Assembly: GCA_030657355.1 (NCBI GenBank)
Contig: CP131057.1
Span: 331,501 to 395,500 of the forward strand
Reading direction: 5' to 3'
Origin: Radicibacter daui
GTDB taxonomy: Bacteria > Pseudomonadota > Alphaproteobacteria > Radicibacterales > Radicibacteraceae
Length of the DNA stretch: 64,000 nucleotides
Translations under genes and position numbers: made by a program
The notes under the pieces: model-generated
What the model saw: only the letters and a program-made list of their open reading frames with translations
Told to the model about the DNA's origin: nothing
Databases searched by the model: none
Shown: positions 1 to 8,507 of the stretch, one piece after another
Layout of the letters: each line of letters begins with the position of its first letter
Position numbering within the stretch: the stretch's first letter is position 1

Positions 1-232
1 ACAGGCGCTTGATGAAGAAGCGCAGCAGGTCGGGATCGCGGTCGAAACTGTTGGTGACCAGATAGCCGCTGACAACGAAGAAACATTCAACCGCCAGCGC
101 CGCATAATTATAGGGCCAGGGCGGAGATTCTATGCCGACGAACGCCTTGAAGTGGCCGAGGACCACCAGCAGGGCAAGTCCCAGACGAAGAGGGGTGAAG
201 TTGTTATCGGCAAAGCCTTTTTCGTGGCTCAT
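1..232 (-). CDS. Acyltransferase family 3 membrane protein (N-terminal part)
   Basis: Only the first 77 residues are present; the gene runs off the left edge. The visible part starts MSHEKGFADNNFTPLRLGLA, followed by a hydrophobic segment with LGHF, then FFVVSGYLV and FFIKRL. This matches the N-terminus of membrane acyltransferase 3 proteins (OafA/ExoZ type), where the His after the first membrane segment and the FFxxSG(F/Y)L motif are conserved. Such enzymes transfer acyl groups to sugars of exopolysaccharide or LPS. An AGGAGG sits 5-6 bases before the ATG. The family is well supported; its link to the polysaccharide made by the adjacent genes is inferred from context. Confidence 0.85.
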   Translation of the reverse strand, partial: MSHEKGFADNNFTPLRLGLALLVVLGHFKAFVGIESPPWPYNYAALAVECFFVVSGYLVTNSFDRDPDLLRFFIKRL

Positions 233-591
233 CAAAACCTCCTCGCACGGCTCATGCCGGGGTGGAACGGCTGGCGCACCGGCAAAGGGCGCATCATGGA
301 AACCGGATCGGTCCGGGAGTATCCCGGCTGCCTGCCAGGCAATCGCGGCCAGTAGCCTTTGCTCAACCGACAAAAGCCGCAGTGGCTCCTGCGGCAAATG
401 CCGGAAAATCGGATGTGCCCATAAGCCAGTAATCGTGCGGATGAATTAAGGGCTGATTTCTCATCGAAATCTTTAGGGCAGAGGGCGTGGACCATGTTGT
501 GATCATGCTGTGACCCGCCGAATTTCACGGTTCGCGATGATCTCCAGGGTGTTATGGCGTCGTTACACCAACAGGAGATGACCCGACGGGG
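233..591. other. Divergent intergenic region, acyltransferase / flippase
   Basis: No convincing gene lies here. It must hold the promoters of the leftward acyltransferase and the rightward flippase. A small hairpin is visible (arms 376-382 and 389-395, GCCGCAG/CTGCGGC, 6-base loop) with no T-run. Short overlapping frames on both strands lack a ribosome site and look like shadows. Confidence 0.5.
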
Positions 592-1986
592 ATGATGATG
601 CGGGAAGATGTGTCCGTGATTGAACCGGCCCTTGGGCGATGGCGGCGACTGGTATCGCCGCGCGAGCAGACGCGGCGGCTGAAGGGCCTTCTGGAAGCGC
701 GGCCGTTCCTGCGCAATGTCTCCATCATGCTGAGCGGGTCAGCCGGCGGCCAGATGGTCAGTATCCTGCTGTCGCCGCTACTGACCCGGCTTTATACGCC
801 CCAGCAATTCGGCATCCTGAGCGTCTATTCGGCGCTGCTGACCATTCTCGTCGTCATCGCCTCGCTGCGTTACGAACTGGCGCTGCCGCTGGCGCGTACG
901 GATCGTGATGCACTCAATCTGGTGGGTGTTTGCGGTGGGGTGTTGCTGGTGACCACCGCGGCCATCGGGCTCGTCGCCTTTCTGGTGCCCACACCCGTCG
1001 TGCAGGCATTGTGGACCACGCCGCCGGAAAGCAGTGAGCTCCTGATCTATCGCGGCCTGCTCGTGCTCGGTTATTTCTGCCTTGGCGGTTATTACATCGC
1101 GCTGCAGCTGGCGACCCGCGCCAGCGCTTTTCCGGCGATCGCCAAAACACGCCTTGCCCAGGGCGTGGTAGGGCCGATCGGGCAGATCGGCCTTGCCCTG
1201 CTGGGTGCCGGTACGCCCGGCCTGCTGATCGGCAATATTCTCGGCCAGTCCGCCGGAACTTTCGGCCTTTTCGGCTGCGTCATCACCCGGCTGCGAAGCT
1301 TGCTGGAGGCGCTTTCCTGGCGCCGCATGATCGTGCTGGCGCGGCGTTATGTGCGTTTTCCGCTCATCAGCAGCTGGGCGGCGCTGATCGATGCGGCCGG
1401 CAGCAGCCAGCTGCTCTATCTGCTTGCCGCCGTCGCCTATTCACCGCATGTCGCCGGCTTTATCTTCCTTGTCGAGCGGGTGGTGTCGCGGCCGCTCAAC
1501 ATCGTCGGCACCTCCATCCTGCAGGTCTATATCGGCGAGGCAGGACGCATCGTTGCCAGCGATCCCGCCGCTCTCAAGCGGCGTTTCCGCCAGGTCGTCT
1601 CCCGCCAGTTCATGATGGCCGTTGCCTGGGTGCTGGTTGCCAACATTGCCGGCTCGCTGCTCTTCGCCACCGTGTTCGGCCAGCAGTGGGAGGAGGGCAT
1701 CTTCTACCTGCGTGCGCTCAGCATTGGTTATCTGGCCCAGGCCGTGGTGCAGCCGGTTTTCCACACCCTCCAGATCCTCGAAAAACAGGGGCTGGCGGCT
1801 GGCTGGCAGATCGGGCGGCTGGTGCTGACGGTGACGGTCTTCATGGCCGGCACCCGCCTCGGGCTGGAACCCTGGTGGGGCATCGCCGGTTATAGCGCGG
1901 CGCAGGCCCTTTGCTGCCTCGTGCTGATCCTCATCATGGTGCGGGCCATCGATGCGCGCCGCAAACAGAAGGAGATGGCGCCATGA
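592..1986 (+). CDS. Polysaccharide flippase, Wzx/MATE-like
   Basis: 464 residues with about 12 predicted membrane helices after a basic N-terminal stretch of ~45 residues. The region around residues 40-90 (LSGSAGGQMVSILLSPLLTRLYTP) has the look of the oligosaccharide flippase family (MOP superfamily, RfbX/Wzx), which moves undecaprenyl-linked repeat units across the inner membrane. It sits beside polysaccharide genes, which agrees. Three ATG codons lie in tandem (592, 595, 598); an AGGAG is at 573-577, rather far, so any of them could be used. The stop overlaps the next gene's ATG (ATGA), so the two are translationally linked. No Wzy polymerase is visible in this window. Confidence 0.85.
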   Translation: MMMREDVSVIEPALGRWRRLVSPREQTRRLKGLLEARPFLRNVSIMLSGSAGGQMVSILLSPLLTRLYTPQQFGILSVYSALLTILVVIASLRYELALPLARTDRDALNLVGVCGGVLLVTTAAIGLVAFLVPTPVVQALWTTPPESSELLIYRGLLVLGYFCLGGYYIALQLATRASAFPAIAKTRLAQGVVGPIGQIGLALLGAGTPGLLIGNILGQSAGTFGLFGCVITRLRSLLEALSWRRMIVLARRYVRFPLISSWAALIDAAGSSQLLYLLAAVAYSPHVAGFIFLVERVVSRPLNIVGTSILQVYIGEAGRIVASDPAALKRRFRQVVSRQFMMAVAWVLVANIAGSLLFATVFGQQWEEGIFYLRALSIGYLAQAVVQPVFHTLQILEKQGLAAGWQIGRLVLTVTVFMAGTRLGLEPWWGIAGYSAAQALCCLVLILIMVRAIDARRKQKEMAP

Positions 1987-2378
1987 GGCCCGGTATTTTG
2001 CTGATCGGCTCTCTCGCCCTGGCCGCGCTGTCACCGGCGGTCCTGCCGTCGGCGGTACAGGCCGCGCCGTTCTGTGTCCGGGTCACCGGTCTTCCGGATC
2101 AGTGCCTTTATGCGGACCCGCAAGCCTGCCAGCGCGAAGCCGCACGTCAGGGCGGGCGCTGCGAAGCCAACCCCGCCGAAATCGAGGCCCCGGTCTCGGC
2201 TTTCAATTATTGTCTCGCCCAGGCGGGCGGCGTCATGTCCTGCGTCTATCCGGCTTTCTCGGATTGCGCGGGCGATGCCCGGCGGCTGGGCGGTGCCTGT
2301 GTGGCAGCAAGGCCGCTTGCACCACCCAACCCGGTCAAGCAGCCAGGTGTCGACCCTTATGGCGTCCAGCGCCCCTGA
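1983..2378 (+). CDS. Secreted DUF3551-like Cys-rich small protein (two repeats)
   Basis: 131 residues starting at the ATG that overlaps the flippase stop. Residues 1-25 form a signal peptide (hydrophobic stretch ending VQAA). The mature part has two related Cys-containing segments: one around FCVRVTGLPDQCLYADPQAC...GGRC and one around YCLAQAGGVMSCVYPAFSDC...GGAC. This Cys pattern and spacing resemble DUF3551, small secreted alphaproteobacterial proteins of unknown function that usually carry one copy. The close coupling to a flippase suggests a cell-surface role, but no activity can be named. The tail is Pro-rich. Confidence 0.7.
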   Translation: MRPGILLIGSLALAALSPAVLPSAVQAAPFCVRVTGLPDQCLYADPQACQREAARQGGRCEANPAEIEAPVSAFNYCLAQAGGVMSCVYPAFSDCAGDARRLGGACVAARPLAPPNPVKQPGVDPYGVQRP

Positions 2379-2397
2379 GGGGCGCCGGCACCGCCGG

Positions 2398-4353
2398 TTA
2401 CTGGGACGGAGCGTCCTGAAGCCCGGGAACGAAGCGCCCATATCCCCGGGCGGGGAACCCGGTGACCGGCAGCGACCCCTGCGGATCGTCCGGGGAGCGG
2501 CCGATATAGGTCTGGTAGCGGCTGCCCGAGCGCAGTGACTCTTCCACCAGCGTCGCCGACAGCCAGGAGCCGACGTTCCTGAAAGCCGGCACACTCGCAT
2601 CGGCACCGTCCCGCACGACATAAATCAGGCCGCCGAAAATCTCGCTCCGGGCCCCGGCCTGATTATCGAGGATGGTCGTCACCCCTTCCGTCTTGAGGCC
2701 GAGAATGACCAGCGGGCTGCCCTGGTTGATGATGCGGGTGGTGGTGCCCTCACTGTCGAACTGCCGGGCAAAAACCGGCTGGGACCCGGTTATGCGCAGC
2801 AGGCCGCAGCACATGTTGTCCAGAAAAGCCTGCCCGCCCGTCGCCCGGCGGTCCAGCATGGTGACCCCGGCGGAGACGACATCGCGCAGGACAATGTCGC
2901 GGGAACCCGACAGCTCAACCCCGACCTGAAGACCGGTGCCGGCGGTGTCGAAGGCGAGCCGTTCGATGGTCAGTGGAGCTCCGGCGGTCGCCGCCCGGAA
3001 GATGCCGTTGTCGCGCGAGAAGGTCCACGGCCGGGGGCTGTAGGGTACGATGGTCGAGTTCATGCCCACAATGCGCTCGACGCTGGCCGGCACGTCGATA
3101 TTGGCGCTCACCGGATAGGTCCCGTTTGGCAGATAGATGACGGCCGCGCCGGAGGCAAAGGCGCTGCGCAGCGCGGTGGTGGCATCTTCGGACGGGTTGC
3201 CGGTAGCGCCATAGGTCGCGACGCTCACCCATCGATCCGTCGGGGGAGAGGGCGCGACAGGGGGCTCCTGCAAGGCAAGGTGCCATGAGGGCGTGACAAG
3301 AGGTTGCGGCTGGGCATCAGCTTGCAGGATGACGTTCTGACGTGTGCCGCTAACAGCAAAATCGCGCAGAACGGCGTAGGCATCGTTCTGGAGCACATCG
3401 GCAATGCCAGCGCCCGGCGCGCTGCCACCATCGACGGCAAGGAATGCCTTGTCGCCGCGATTGAGGATGCGGGCGTTCGCCCCGCTGATCTGCAGATCGC
3501 GGAAGGTAAGTGCATTCTGGTCATTAACGATGGCGGCGCTGGTCTGGCTGCTGAGGCGGATATGCTCGAAGGTCAGCCCATATTCAGTCTGGGCGGTCGC
3601 GATGCCGGTGGCAAAACCGTTGACGGTCAGGTTCTGCACCAGGGTGGGGCCGGGCCATTTACGGGTCATGGAAAGGCCGACAAGCCCGCTGCCTGTCCCG
3701 GCGGTGAGCGTGACGTTGCGGATGGCGTCACTGTTGTTGCCGAGAAAATCGATGGCAATGGCGCCGGGATTGCCGCTGCCGACATCGATGGTTATGTCCT
3801 CGACGAAGTTCATATAGGCATCGTTGCCCTCGCCGCGCCCGGTATAGTCCTTGTTGCCATCGGTCGGTGAACCGCTCAGCAGCTTGGAGGTCGTGAAGAT
3901 CACGGCCATGGGGTGCTGCGGATCGCCATATCCCGGCGTGGCGTCGGCGAGCTTCAGGATCGTGCCGGCTTCGGACTCTCCCAGCAGGATAAAACCGGAG
4001 GCGAACTTGCCGTTCGCATAGCGTTTCAGCAGCGGGGCGGAGATCAGGTAGGTGCCATCGGGCACGAAGACGACCCGGTCATGCCAGAAACTGGCGCCGG
4101 TATCGCCGCCGCTGGCGGCGAGTGCCGCCAGAAAGGCCGCCGTGTCATCGTTGCGACCATTGCCCCGGGCGCCGTAATCACGAACGTTGAGGGCGCCGGC
4201 GTTAGCCGGATAGCTGCCTGCCGCCGCCGGCCCTGCCAGCGGCAACGCCAGCAGGACGGCAAGCAGCAAGAAGAGGAAGGGGTGGCAGATAGGCCTATGC
4301 CGCTGCGACCGTCCGGGGGCTGGCGAGCAAGGTATACTGGGCCTCGTAATCAT
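2398..4353 (-). CDS. Secreted pectate-lyase-superfamily beta-helix protein
   Basis: 651 residues. After a hydrophobic signal segment (about residues 25-46) it has a Pectate_lyase_3-type opening (NVRDYGARGNGRNDDTAAF, then a PDGTYLIS-like motif), followed by beta-helix-like repeats. A second related opening (VATYGATGNPSEDATTALRS ... LPNGTYPVS) lies near residue 375, so it probably contains two stacked right-handed beta-helices. Such proteins in capsule or exopolysaccharide operons act as polysaccharide lyases, hydrolases or epimerases; which one cannot be told. It is last in the minus-strand operon and overlaps the GT4 gene by 59 bases. GGAG lies ten bases before this ATG. No better start is seen closer to the signal peptide. 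Confidence 0.8.
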   Translation of the reverse strand: MITRPSIPCSPAPGRSQRHRPICHPFLFLLLAVLLALPLAGPAAAGSYPANAGALNVRDYGARGNGRNDDTAAFLAALAASGGDTGASFWHDRVVFVPDGTYLISAPLLKRYANGKFASGFILLGESEAGTILKLADATPGYGDPQHPMAVIFTTSKLLSGSPTDGNKDYTGRGEGNDAYMNFVEDITIDVGSGNPGAIAIDFLGNNSDAIRNVTLTAGTGSGLVGLSMTRKWPGPTLVQNLTVNGFATGIATAQTEYGLTFEHIRLSSQTSAAIVNDQNALTFRDLQISGANARILNRGDKAFLAVDGGSAPGAGIADVLQNDAYAVLRDFAVSGTRQNVILQADAQPQPLVTPSWHLALQEPPVAPSPPTDRWVSVATYGATGNPSEDATTALRSAFASGAAVIYLPNGTYPVSANIDVPASVERIVGMNSTIVPYSPRPWTFSRDNGIFRAATAGAPLTIERLAFDTAGTGLQVGVELSGSRDIVLRDVVSAGVTMLDRRATGGQAFLDNMCCGLLRITGSQPVFARQFDSEGTTTRIINQGSPLVILGLKTEGVTTILDNQAGARSEIFGGLIYVVRDGADASVPAFRNVGSWLSATLVEESLRSGSRYQTYIGRSPDDPQGSLPVTGFPARGYGRFVPGLQDAPSQ

Positions 4354-5542
4354 CGATCATGCGCTCCACGGAGAAGCGCCCGGCAAGCGCTGCCGACGCC
4401 TCCTGGAGGGCCGGCAGGGCATCCGGGTCATTGGCAAGGCGCATCATGATCGCGGCCAGTGCCCCGGCGTCACCGGGCGGGAACAGGAACCCGGTGCGGC
4501 CGGGCTCAATGAATTCGGGAATGCCGCCGATATCGCTGGCAACCATGCCAAGGCCGTAAGCAGCGGCCTCGACGATGGCGACAGGGGCGTTTTCGTACCA
4601 GAGCGAGGGCAGCAGCATATGGCCGGCACTTGCCAGTGCGGCCGTCTTGGCCTCGCCATCAAGGAAGCCGAGATAGCGGATGCGCGGATCGGCAGCCGCT
4701 GCCGCCCGTACGCGCTCTTCCAGCGGCCCCTTGCCGGCGATGGAAAGTTCGACCGGCAGGTCCGCCGGCAGGCGGGCCATGGCCTCCAGCACGGTCTCGA
4801 CGCCTTTTTCCACCGTCAGCCGCGTCAGCATCAGGAAACGGGAACGGCTGTCGGGAGAACGCTGGCGCCTTATGTCCGCGGCATCGGCGGGAAGCGGGAT
4901 GCCGTTATGGACGACACTCTGGCTCGTCGCACGAAGGCCGGCACGCTGGTGCAGGTCCAGCAGGAAGCGGGAGGGGCTGGCGAAAAGGTCGACATAGCGT
5001 GTCGTGCGGATGTGCCAGTGCCGGTAAAGCTTGCAGTGCGCCCGGGGCCTTGTGCACAGCTTCCAGTCTCCGGTCAGCATGAAGGCGCGCGGGCAGAGCA
5101 GATGATAATCATGGGCGGTGTGCAGTACCGGTACGCCTTCCGCCCGGGCCTGCGCCCAGATGGCGGCGGAAAAACCGTCGATCAGATGGCTGTGCAGCAC
5201 CGTCGGCCGGCTGCGGTCGAGGATGCCGCGCAGGCGCTCCCCGGCGGCCGTGTTCCAGGCGTCGCGCGCATGCCAAAGCCATTTACGCGGCCCGGGGTTC
5301 AGCGAGCGCTCGAACGACCAGTAGACATTGGGCGGGAAGAAACGGATGACCTCCACCCCGTTGCGCATCTCGACCGGATAAGGCTCCATCTCAGGGCCGC
5401 AGGTGGAAACCACCGTTACCCGGTGGCCACGCTCGACCAGCCCCTCGCACAGCCAGGCGACGATACGCTCGGCGCCTCCGGCCATCAGGGGCGGGTAGAG
5501 GTTGTTGACCACCATCACATGCTGCGGGTCCATCCTTCTCAT
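4295..5542 (-). CDS. GT4-family glycosyltransferase
   Basis: 415 residues. The N-terminus (VNNLYPPLMAGGAERIVAWL) and the later SLWYENAPVAIVEAAAYG segment are typical of retaining GT-B glycosyltransferases of family GT4, with the E-x7-E motif that binds the nucleotide-sugar donor. A LTVEKGVETVLEAM stretch marks the second Rossmann domain. It probably adds a sugar to the lipid-linked repeat unit on the cytoplasmic face. The start at MRRMDPQH is chosen because GAGGAG lies six to eight bases upstream; the frame stays open further upstream but overlaps the previous gene. It sits 10 bases after the CpsD-like gene. Sugar specificity cannot be read from sequence. Confidence 0.88.
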   Translation of the reverse strand: MRRMDPQHVMVVNNLYPPLMAGGAERIVAWLCEGLVERGHRVTVVSTCGPEMEPYPVEMRNGVEVIRFFPPNVYWSFERSLNPGPRKWLWHARDAWNTAAGERLRGILDRSRPTVLHSHLIDGFSAAIWAQARAEGVPVLHTAHDYHLLCPRAFMLTGDWKLCTRPRAHCKLYRHWHIRTTRYVDLFASPSRFLLDLHQRAGLRATSQSVVHNGIPLPADAADIRRQRSPDSRSRFLMLTRLTVEKGVETVLEAMARLPADLPVELSIAGKGPLEERVRAAAAADPRIRYLGFLDGEAKTAALASAGHMLLPSLWYENAPVAIVEAAAYGLGMVASDIGGIPEFIEPGRTGFLFPPGDAGALAAIMMRLANDPDALPALQEASAALAGRFSVERMIDDYEAQYTLLASPRTVAAA

Positions 5543-5552
5543 GCGGCTCTCC

Positions 5553-6218
5553 TCACACCAGCCCGGCCATCCAGTGCGGCACATGGTTGCGCCGGCCATG
5601 CAGCACGGCGCCAAGGATGGGCCTGTGGCAGCGCCGCAGCAGCTCACGCAGCCGGATGGCGGAGGAGCGAGGCGTCAGTTCAGCCTCGATGACGACGATG
5701 TTGCCATCGACCTGTCCGGAAAGGACGGCGCCCAGCGGCTCGCTGTCCGCCGGCGGCGGCACGACGATCACCATGTCGAACTGGCGGCGGAACTCTGCGA
5801 GGCAGGCCCCGATTTCCTCCGCGCGTGCGGCGGACAGGTTGCGGCCGGGCAGGCTGCGCAGATCGGCGATATAAAGGTCGCGGCAGGAAAGCTTCACCAG
5901 CTCGGACGGCTGGGCCAGCGGGGTCCAGGAGTCCCGGGTGCAGTTGAGCACGAGAATGCGCTTGCCGAGCATGGCGGTGGCGGCGCAGGCCATGTCCAGC
6001 GCGATTTCGGTACTGCCATTGCCGGCAGAGGCGGCCAGCAGCTGTATGGCAACGCCGTCCTGGTCGGCCAGAGACGCCTCGATCTCCAGATAGAGCTCGA
6101 TCAGATCGACCGTCGCCAGATCTTCCGGTACCGGCAGGTTGATCTCACGGGCCTTGGGCTCATGCCGGGCCGGGCGGACAGGAGGCAGCGGCCGTGAGGT
6201 GATGTCGATCGTCGTCAT
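5553..6218 (-). CDS. CpsD/CapB-like ATPase of polysaccharide export, degenerate nucleotide site
   Basis: 221 residues with the order of a bacterial tyrosine kinase (BY-kinase) cytoplasmic domain, but all three nucleotide motifs are altered. The expected Walker A (GEGKST-like) reads SAGNGSTEIALDMA, with no Lys. The Walker A' (normally hydrophobics plus DxD) reads ILVLNCTRDS. Walker B reads FDMVIVVPPP. The C-terminus has no tyrosine cluster. The gene overlaps the end of the Wzc/GumC-like gene by four bases, the usual pairing of a co-polymerase with its kinase. It is therefore likely a pseudokinase partner that keeps the structural role. Family placement rests on fold pattern and context. Confidence 0.75.
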   Translation of the reverse strand: MTTIDITSRPLPPVRPARHEPKAREINLPVPEDLATVDLIELYLEIEASLADQDGVAIQLLAASAGNGSTEIALDMACAATAMLGKRILVLNCTRDSWTPLAQPSELVKLSCRDLYIADLRSLPGRNLSAARAEEIGACLAEFRRQFDMVIVVPPPADSEPLGAVLSGQVDGNIVVIEAELTPRSSAIRLRELLRRCHRPILGAVLHGRRNHVPHWMAGLV

Positions 6219-7696
6219 TCTCCGTCTCCATAAGCAAGCAGTTGCAGGGGCGGGCGATGGGGTTGGCGTTCGAAACTGGCGAGCACCGGCAGGTCGAGCA
6301 GGTAGACAACCTGCTCGGCGGTGGTGAAGCGATCATCCCGGGCTTCGCGCATCAGAACGGCGATGGTGGCGAGGATGAAGCCGCCCATCAGGCAGACCGC
6401 CAGCGTGATCAGCGTGCGCGGACGCACCGGACGGTAGGGATGGGTCGGCTCGCTCAGCACCGTGGCCGGCGAGATGCGCTCGTTATTGAGATTGCCTTTG
6501 ACCAGGGCGTCGGTGTGCTGCACGGACAGCGTCTTGTAGGCGTCCTCCGCCATCTGGTATTCGCGCGTCAGCCCGTTGAAGGTGCTGCGATTGCTGCGCA
6601 GCTCGGCAAGGCGCTTGTCGAGCGTCGCCATCTGCCCTTCCAGCACCTGCACCGGCTCGGCGCTGCTTTTGGCATCGGCAGCGGCCCGCAGGTAATCGGT
6701 CTCCACGGTCTGGTAGACGGTATTGGGCGCATTCGCTGAACGCCCTTCCAGCTCCGCCTCGCGGGCGGCAACCTCCTTCTGGGCAGCGGCGATGCCGGCC
6801 CGGAGGGCGGCGGTCGCCGGGCCGCCGGGGCGATAGGTCGTCAGCATCTGGCTTTGTTTGGTCTGCAGTTCGGCAAGGCGGGTGCGGGCCTCATCGAGCG
6901 CGCGGTACTTCTCGCCATTGGCCGTCTCCGGCACCTTCTGCGGTACGGTCTGCAGCAGTTGCTCCAGTTGCTTCTGCTTCTGCTGCGCCTGGGCCAGATT
7001 GGCGCGGGCGACATGCAGGCTGGTATCCAGATCGCCGCGCTGGGTCAGCAGATCCTCTTCTTCCTGGTCGTAATTGGTGATGCCCCAGCGGTCCTTGAAC
7101 TGCTCGAGGGCGTTCTGGGCGTTGGTCAGGCGCGTTTCGGCCTGCTTGACCTCGCTGGCGAGGAAGCCCTCATGCGGGTTGTGATAGATCTGAGTCTGCC
7201 GGGCAACATAGAGGTCGATCAGCTTGCGCACCAGCTGCGGTGCCAGGTCCCGGTCGGGATGCTGGAGCGACAGGGTGATAATGTTGTCCTGTGCGCCGGC
7301 AACCGCCTGCAAGCTGTCGAGGAAGCGGGTTACCGCCGCATCCATGGGCGTGCCCCTGGATGGCGGGTTTTCGGCGATGTCGGGATAGACCCGCTCGATG
7401 CCGAAAGAACTGATGGTTGCTTGCGCCAGGTCATGACTGTGCAGGATTGCCGCATTGGCGAGCACGATCTCGCGCCGGTCAGAGGGCGTCAGCTCCGTGG
7501 CCGGCGCCCGCTCGACCTCGGGCGTCGACCAGTTGCCGAACGTGATCACCAGCTCTGCCGTCGATTCATACTTCTTGGTTGCAATCGCCAGATAGGCGAC
7601 GCCGGAGAGCACGACGGCCAGGAAGATGGTCATGAACAGGCGCCATCGTTTGAAAATGGCGACCGGCACTCCATAGGGTATTGCGGCCATATGCAT
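6215..7696 (-). CDS. Wzc/GumC-like polysaccharide co-polymerase (chain length determinant)
   Basis: 493 residues. An N-terminal membrane helix (about residues 20-40, after FKRWRLFMTIFLAVVL) and a C-terminal one (ITLAVCLMGGFILATIAVL) flank a long periplasmic region rich in coiled coil (Gln/Glu/Ala, about residues 170-400). This is the Wzz domain plus GNVR-like layout of GumC/ExoP-type PCP-2 proteins, which set chain length and connect to the outer-membrane exporter. It lacks its own kinase domain; that is the separate downstream gene. The start at MHMAAIPYG is preferred: GGAGG stands at a good distance before it, and the longer frame adds an implausible leader. Confidence 0.88.
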   Translation of the reverse strand: MHMAAIPYGVPVAIFKRWRLFMTIFLAVVLSGVAYLAIATKKYESTAELVITFGNWSTPEVERAPATELTPSDRREIVLANAAILHSHDLAQATISSFGIERVYPDIAENPPSRGTPMDAAVTRFLDSLQAVAGAQDNIITLSLQHPDRDLAPQLVRKLIDLYVARQTQIYHNPHEGFLASEVKQAETRLTNAQNALEQFKDRWGITNYDQEEEDLLTQRGDLDTSLHVARANLAQAQQKQKQLEQLLQTVPQKVPETANGEKYRALDEARTRLAELQTKQSQMLTTYRPGGPATAALRAGIAAAQKEVAAREAELEGRSANAPNTVYQTVETDYLRAAADAKSSAEPVQVLEGQMATLDKRLAELRSNRSTFNGLTREYQMAEDAYKTLSVQHTDALVKGNLNNERISPATVLSEPTHPYRPVRPRTLITLAVCLMGGFILATIAVLMREARDDRFTTAEQVVYLLDLPVLASFERQPHRPPLQLLAYGDGE

Positions 7697-7737
7697 TTGC
7701 TGTCCTCCGAAGGCTCGGGAGAGCGAACTCGTCCGGA

Positions 7738-8484
7738 TCAGTTGTTCGGGTTGAGCTGGTAGGTGACGCCGGCGTTGTACGGCAGGAACTGCTGCACATG
7801 CTGGTTCCACCAGGCGTAGGCCTCATAGACGCCGGTGCGCGGCACATAGACGGTGTCATATTGCGCAAGGCGCACATCGGCCTCGGGATGCCGGCCGGTG
7901 ATGATGCCCATGTAGTCGACAGCCAGCGCTTCGGGCTTGTCATCCTTGCCGCGACGCAGCACGAAGACCTTGGTCCGGTCCGCACTGAGCTTCACGCCGC
8001 CAGCCCGGGCAAGCGCCTGGCTGATGGTGAGGTTGGGCCCGACGGTCACGAACTCGCCCGGATCATTCACCTCACCGCCTACATAGACGCGGTTGGGCGC
8101 GAAGGAATGGACGACGACACCGATCTGCGGGTCGCTGAGCACCGATCTGTAGCGCTTGCGCAAATCCGTGGCGACCTGAGCCGGGGTGCGGCTATAGGCC
8201 GGCACATCCTCGGCAATGGCTGTGGAGATCATCCCGTCGGGACGCACCACCACATCCTCGTTCAGCTCCGGATTGAGGTAGAGGCGGACATAAAGCAGGT
8301 CACCTACCTGCAGCCGGTAAGGGGCAAGCTTCGACGGGCCGGCGGCAACCGGCATCGGCGTCAGCGGGGCGGGCGGCAGGTTGCTCGCCACGGTCTGCGC
8401 GCAACCGGTCAGCAGCGCTATCAGAAGAAGCGCTGCTGCCGGGCGGCCGGATTTTATGAAAGGAAAACGGCGACGATGGATCAT
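7738..8484 (-). CDS. Wza-like polysaccharide export lipoprotein (OPX)
   Basis: 248 residues. A lipoprotein signal peptide ends in the lipobox LLTGC. A poly_export domain follows (YRLQVGDLLYVRLYLNPEL, with VRPDGMIS), then a SLBB-type segment (VYVGGEVNDPGEF). These proteins form the outer-membrane channel for exported polysaccharide. At about 250 residues it is shorter than E. coli Wza and closer to the GumB/ExoF class. It lies between the priming transferase and the co-polymerase gene, 41 bases upstream of the latter, as expected for an export operon. Confidence 0.9.
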   Translation of the reverse strand: MIHRRRFPFIKSGRPAAALLLIALLTGCAQTVASNLPPAPLTPMPVAAGPSKLAPYRLQVGDLLYVRLYLNPELNEDVVVRPDGMISTAIAEDVPAYSRTPAQVATDLRKRYRSVLSDPQIGVVVHSFAPNRVYVGGEVNDPGEFVTVGPNLTISQALARAGGVKLSADRTKVFVLRRGKDDKPEALAVDYMGIITGRHPEADVRLAQYDTVYVPRTGVYEAYAWWNQHVQQFLPYNAGVTYQLNPNN

Positions 8485-8507
8485 GCTGGAAGCACCACTC
8501 CGTTCGA

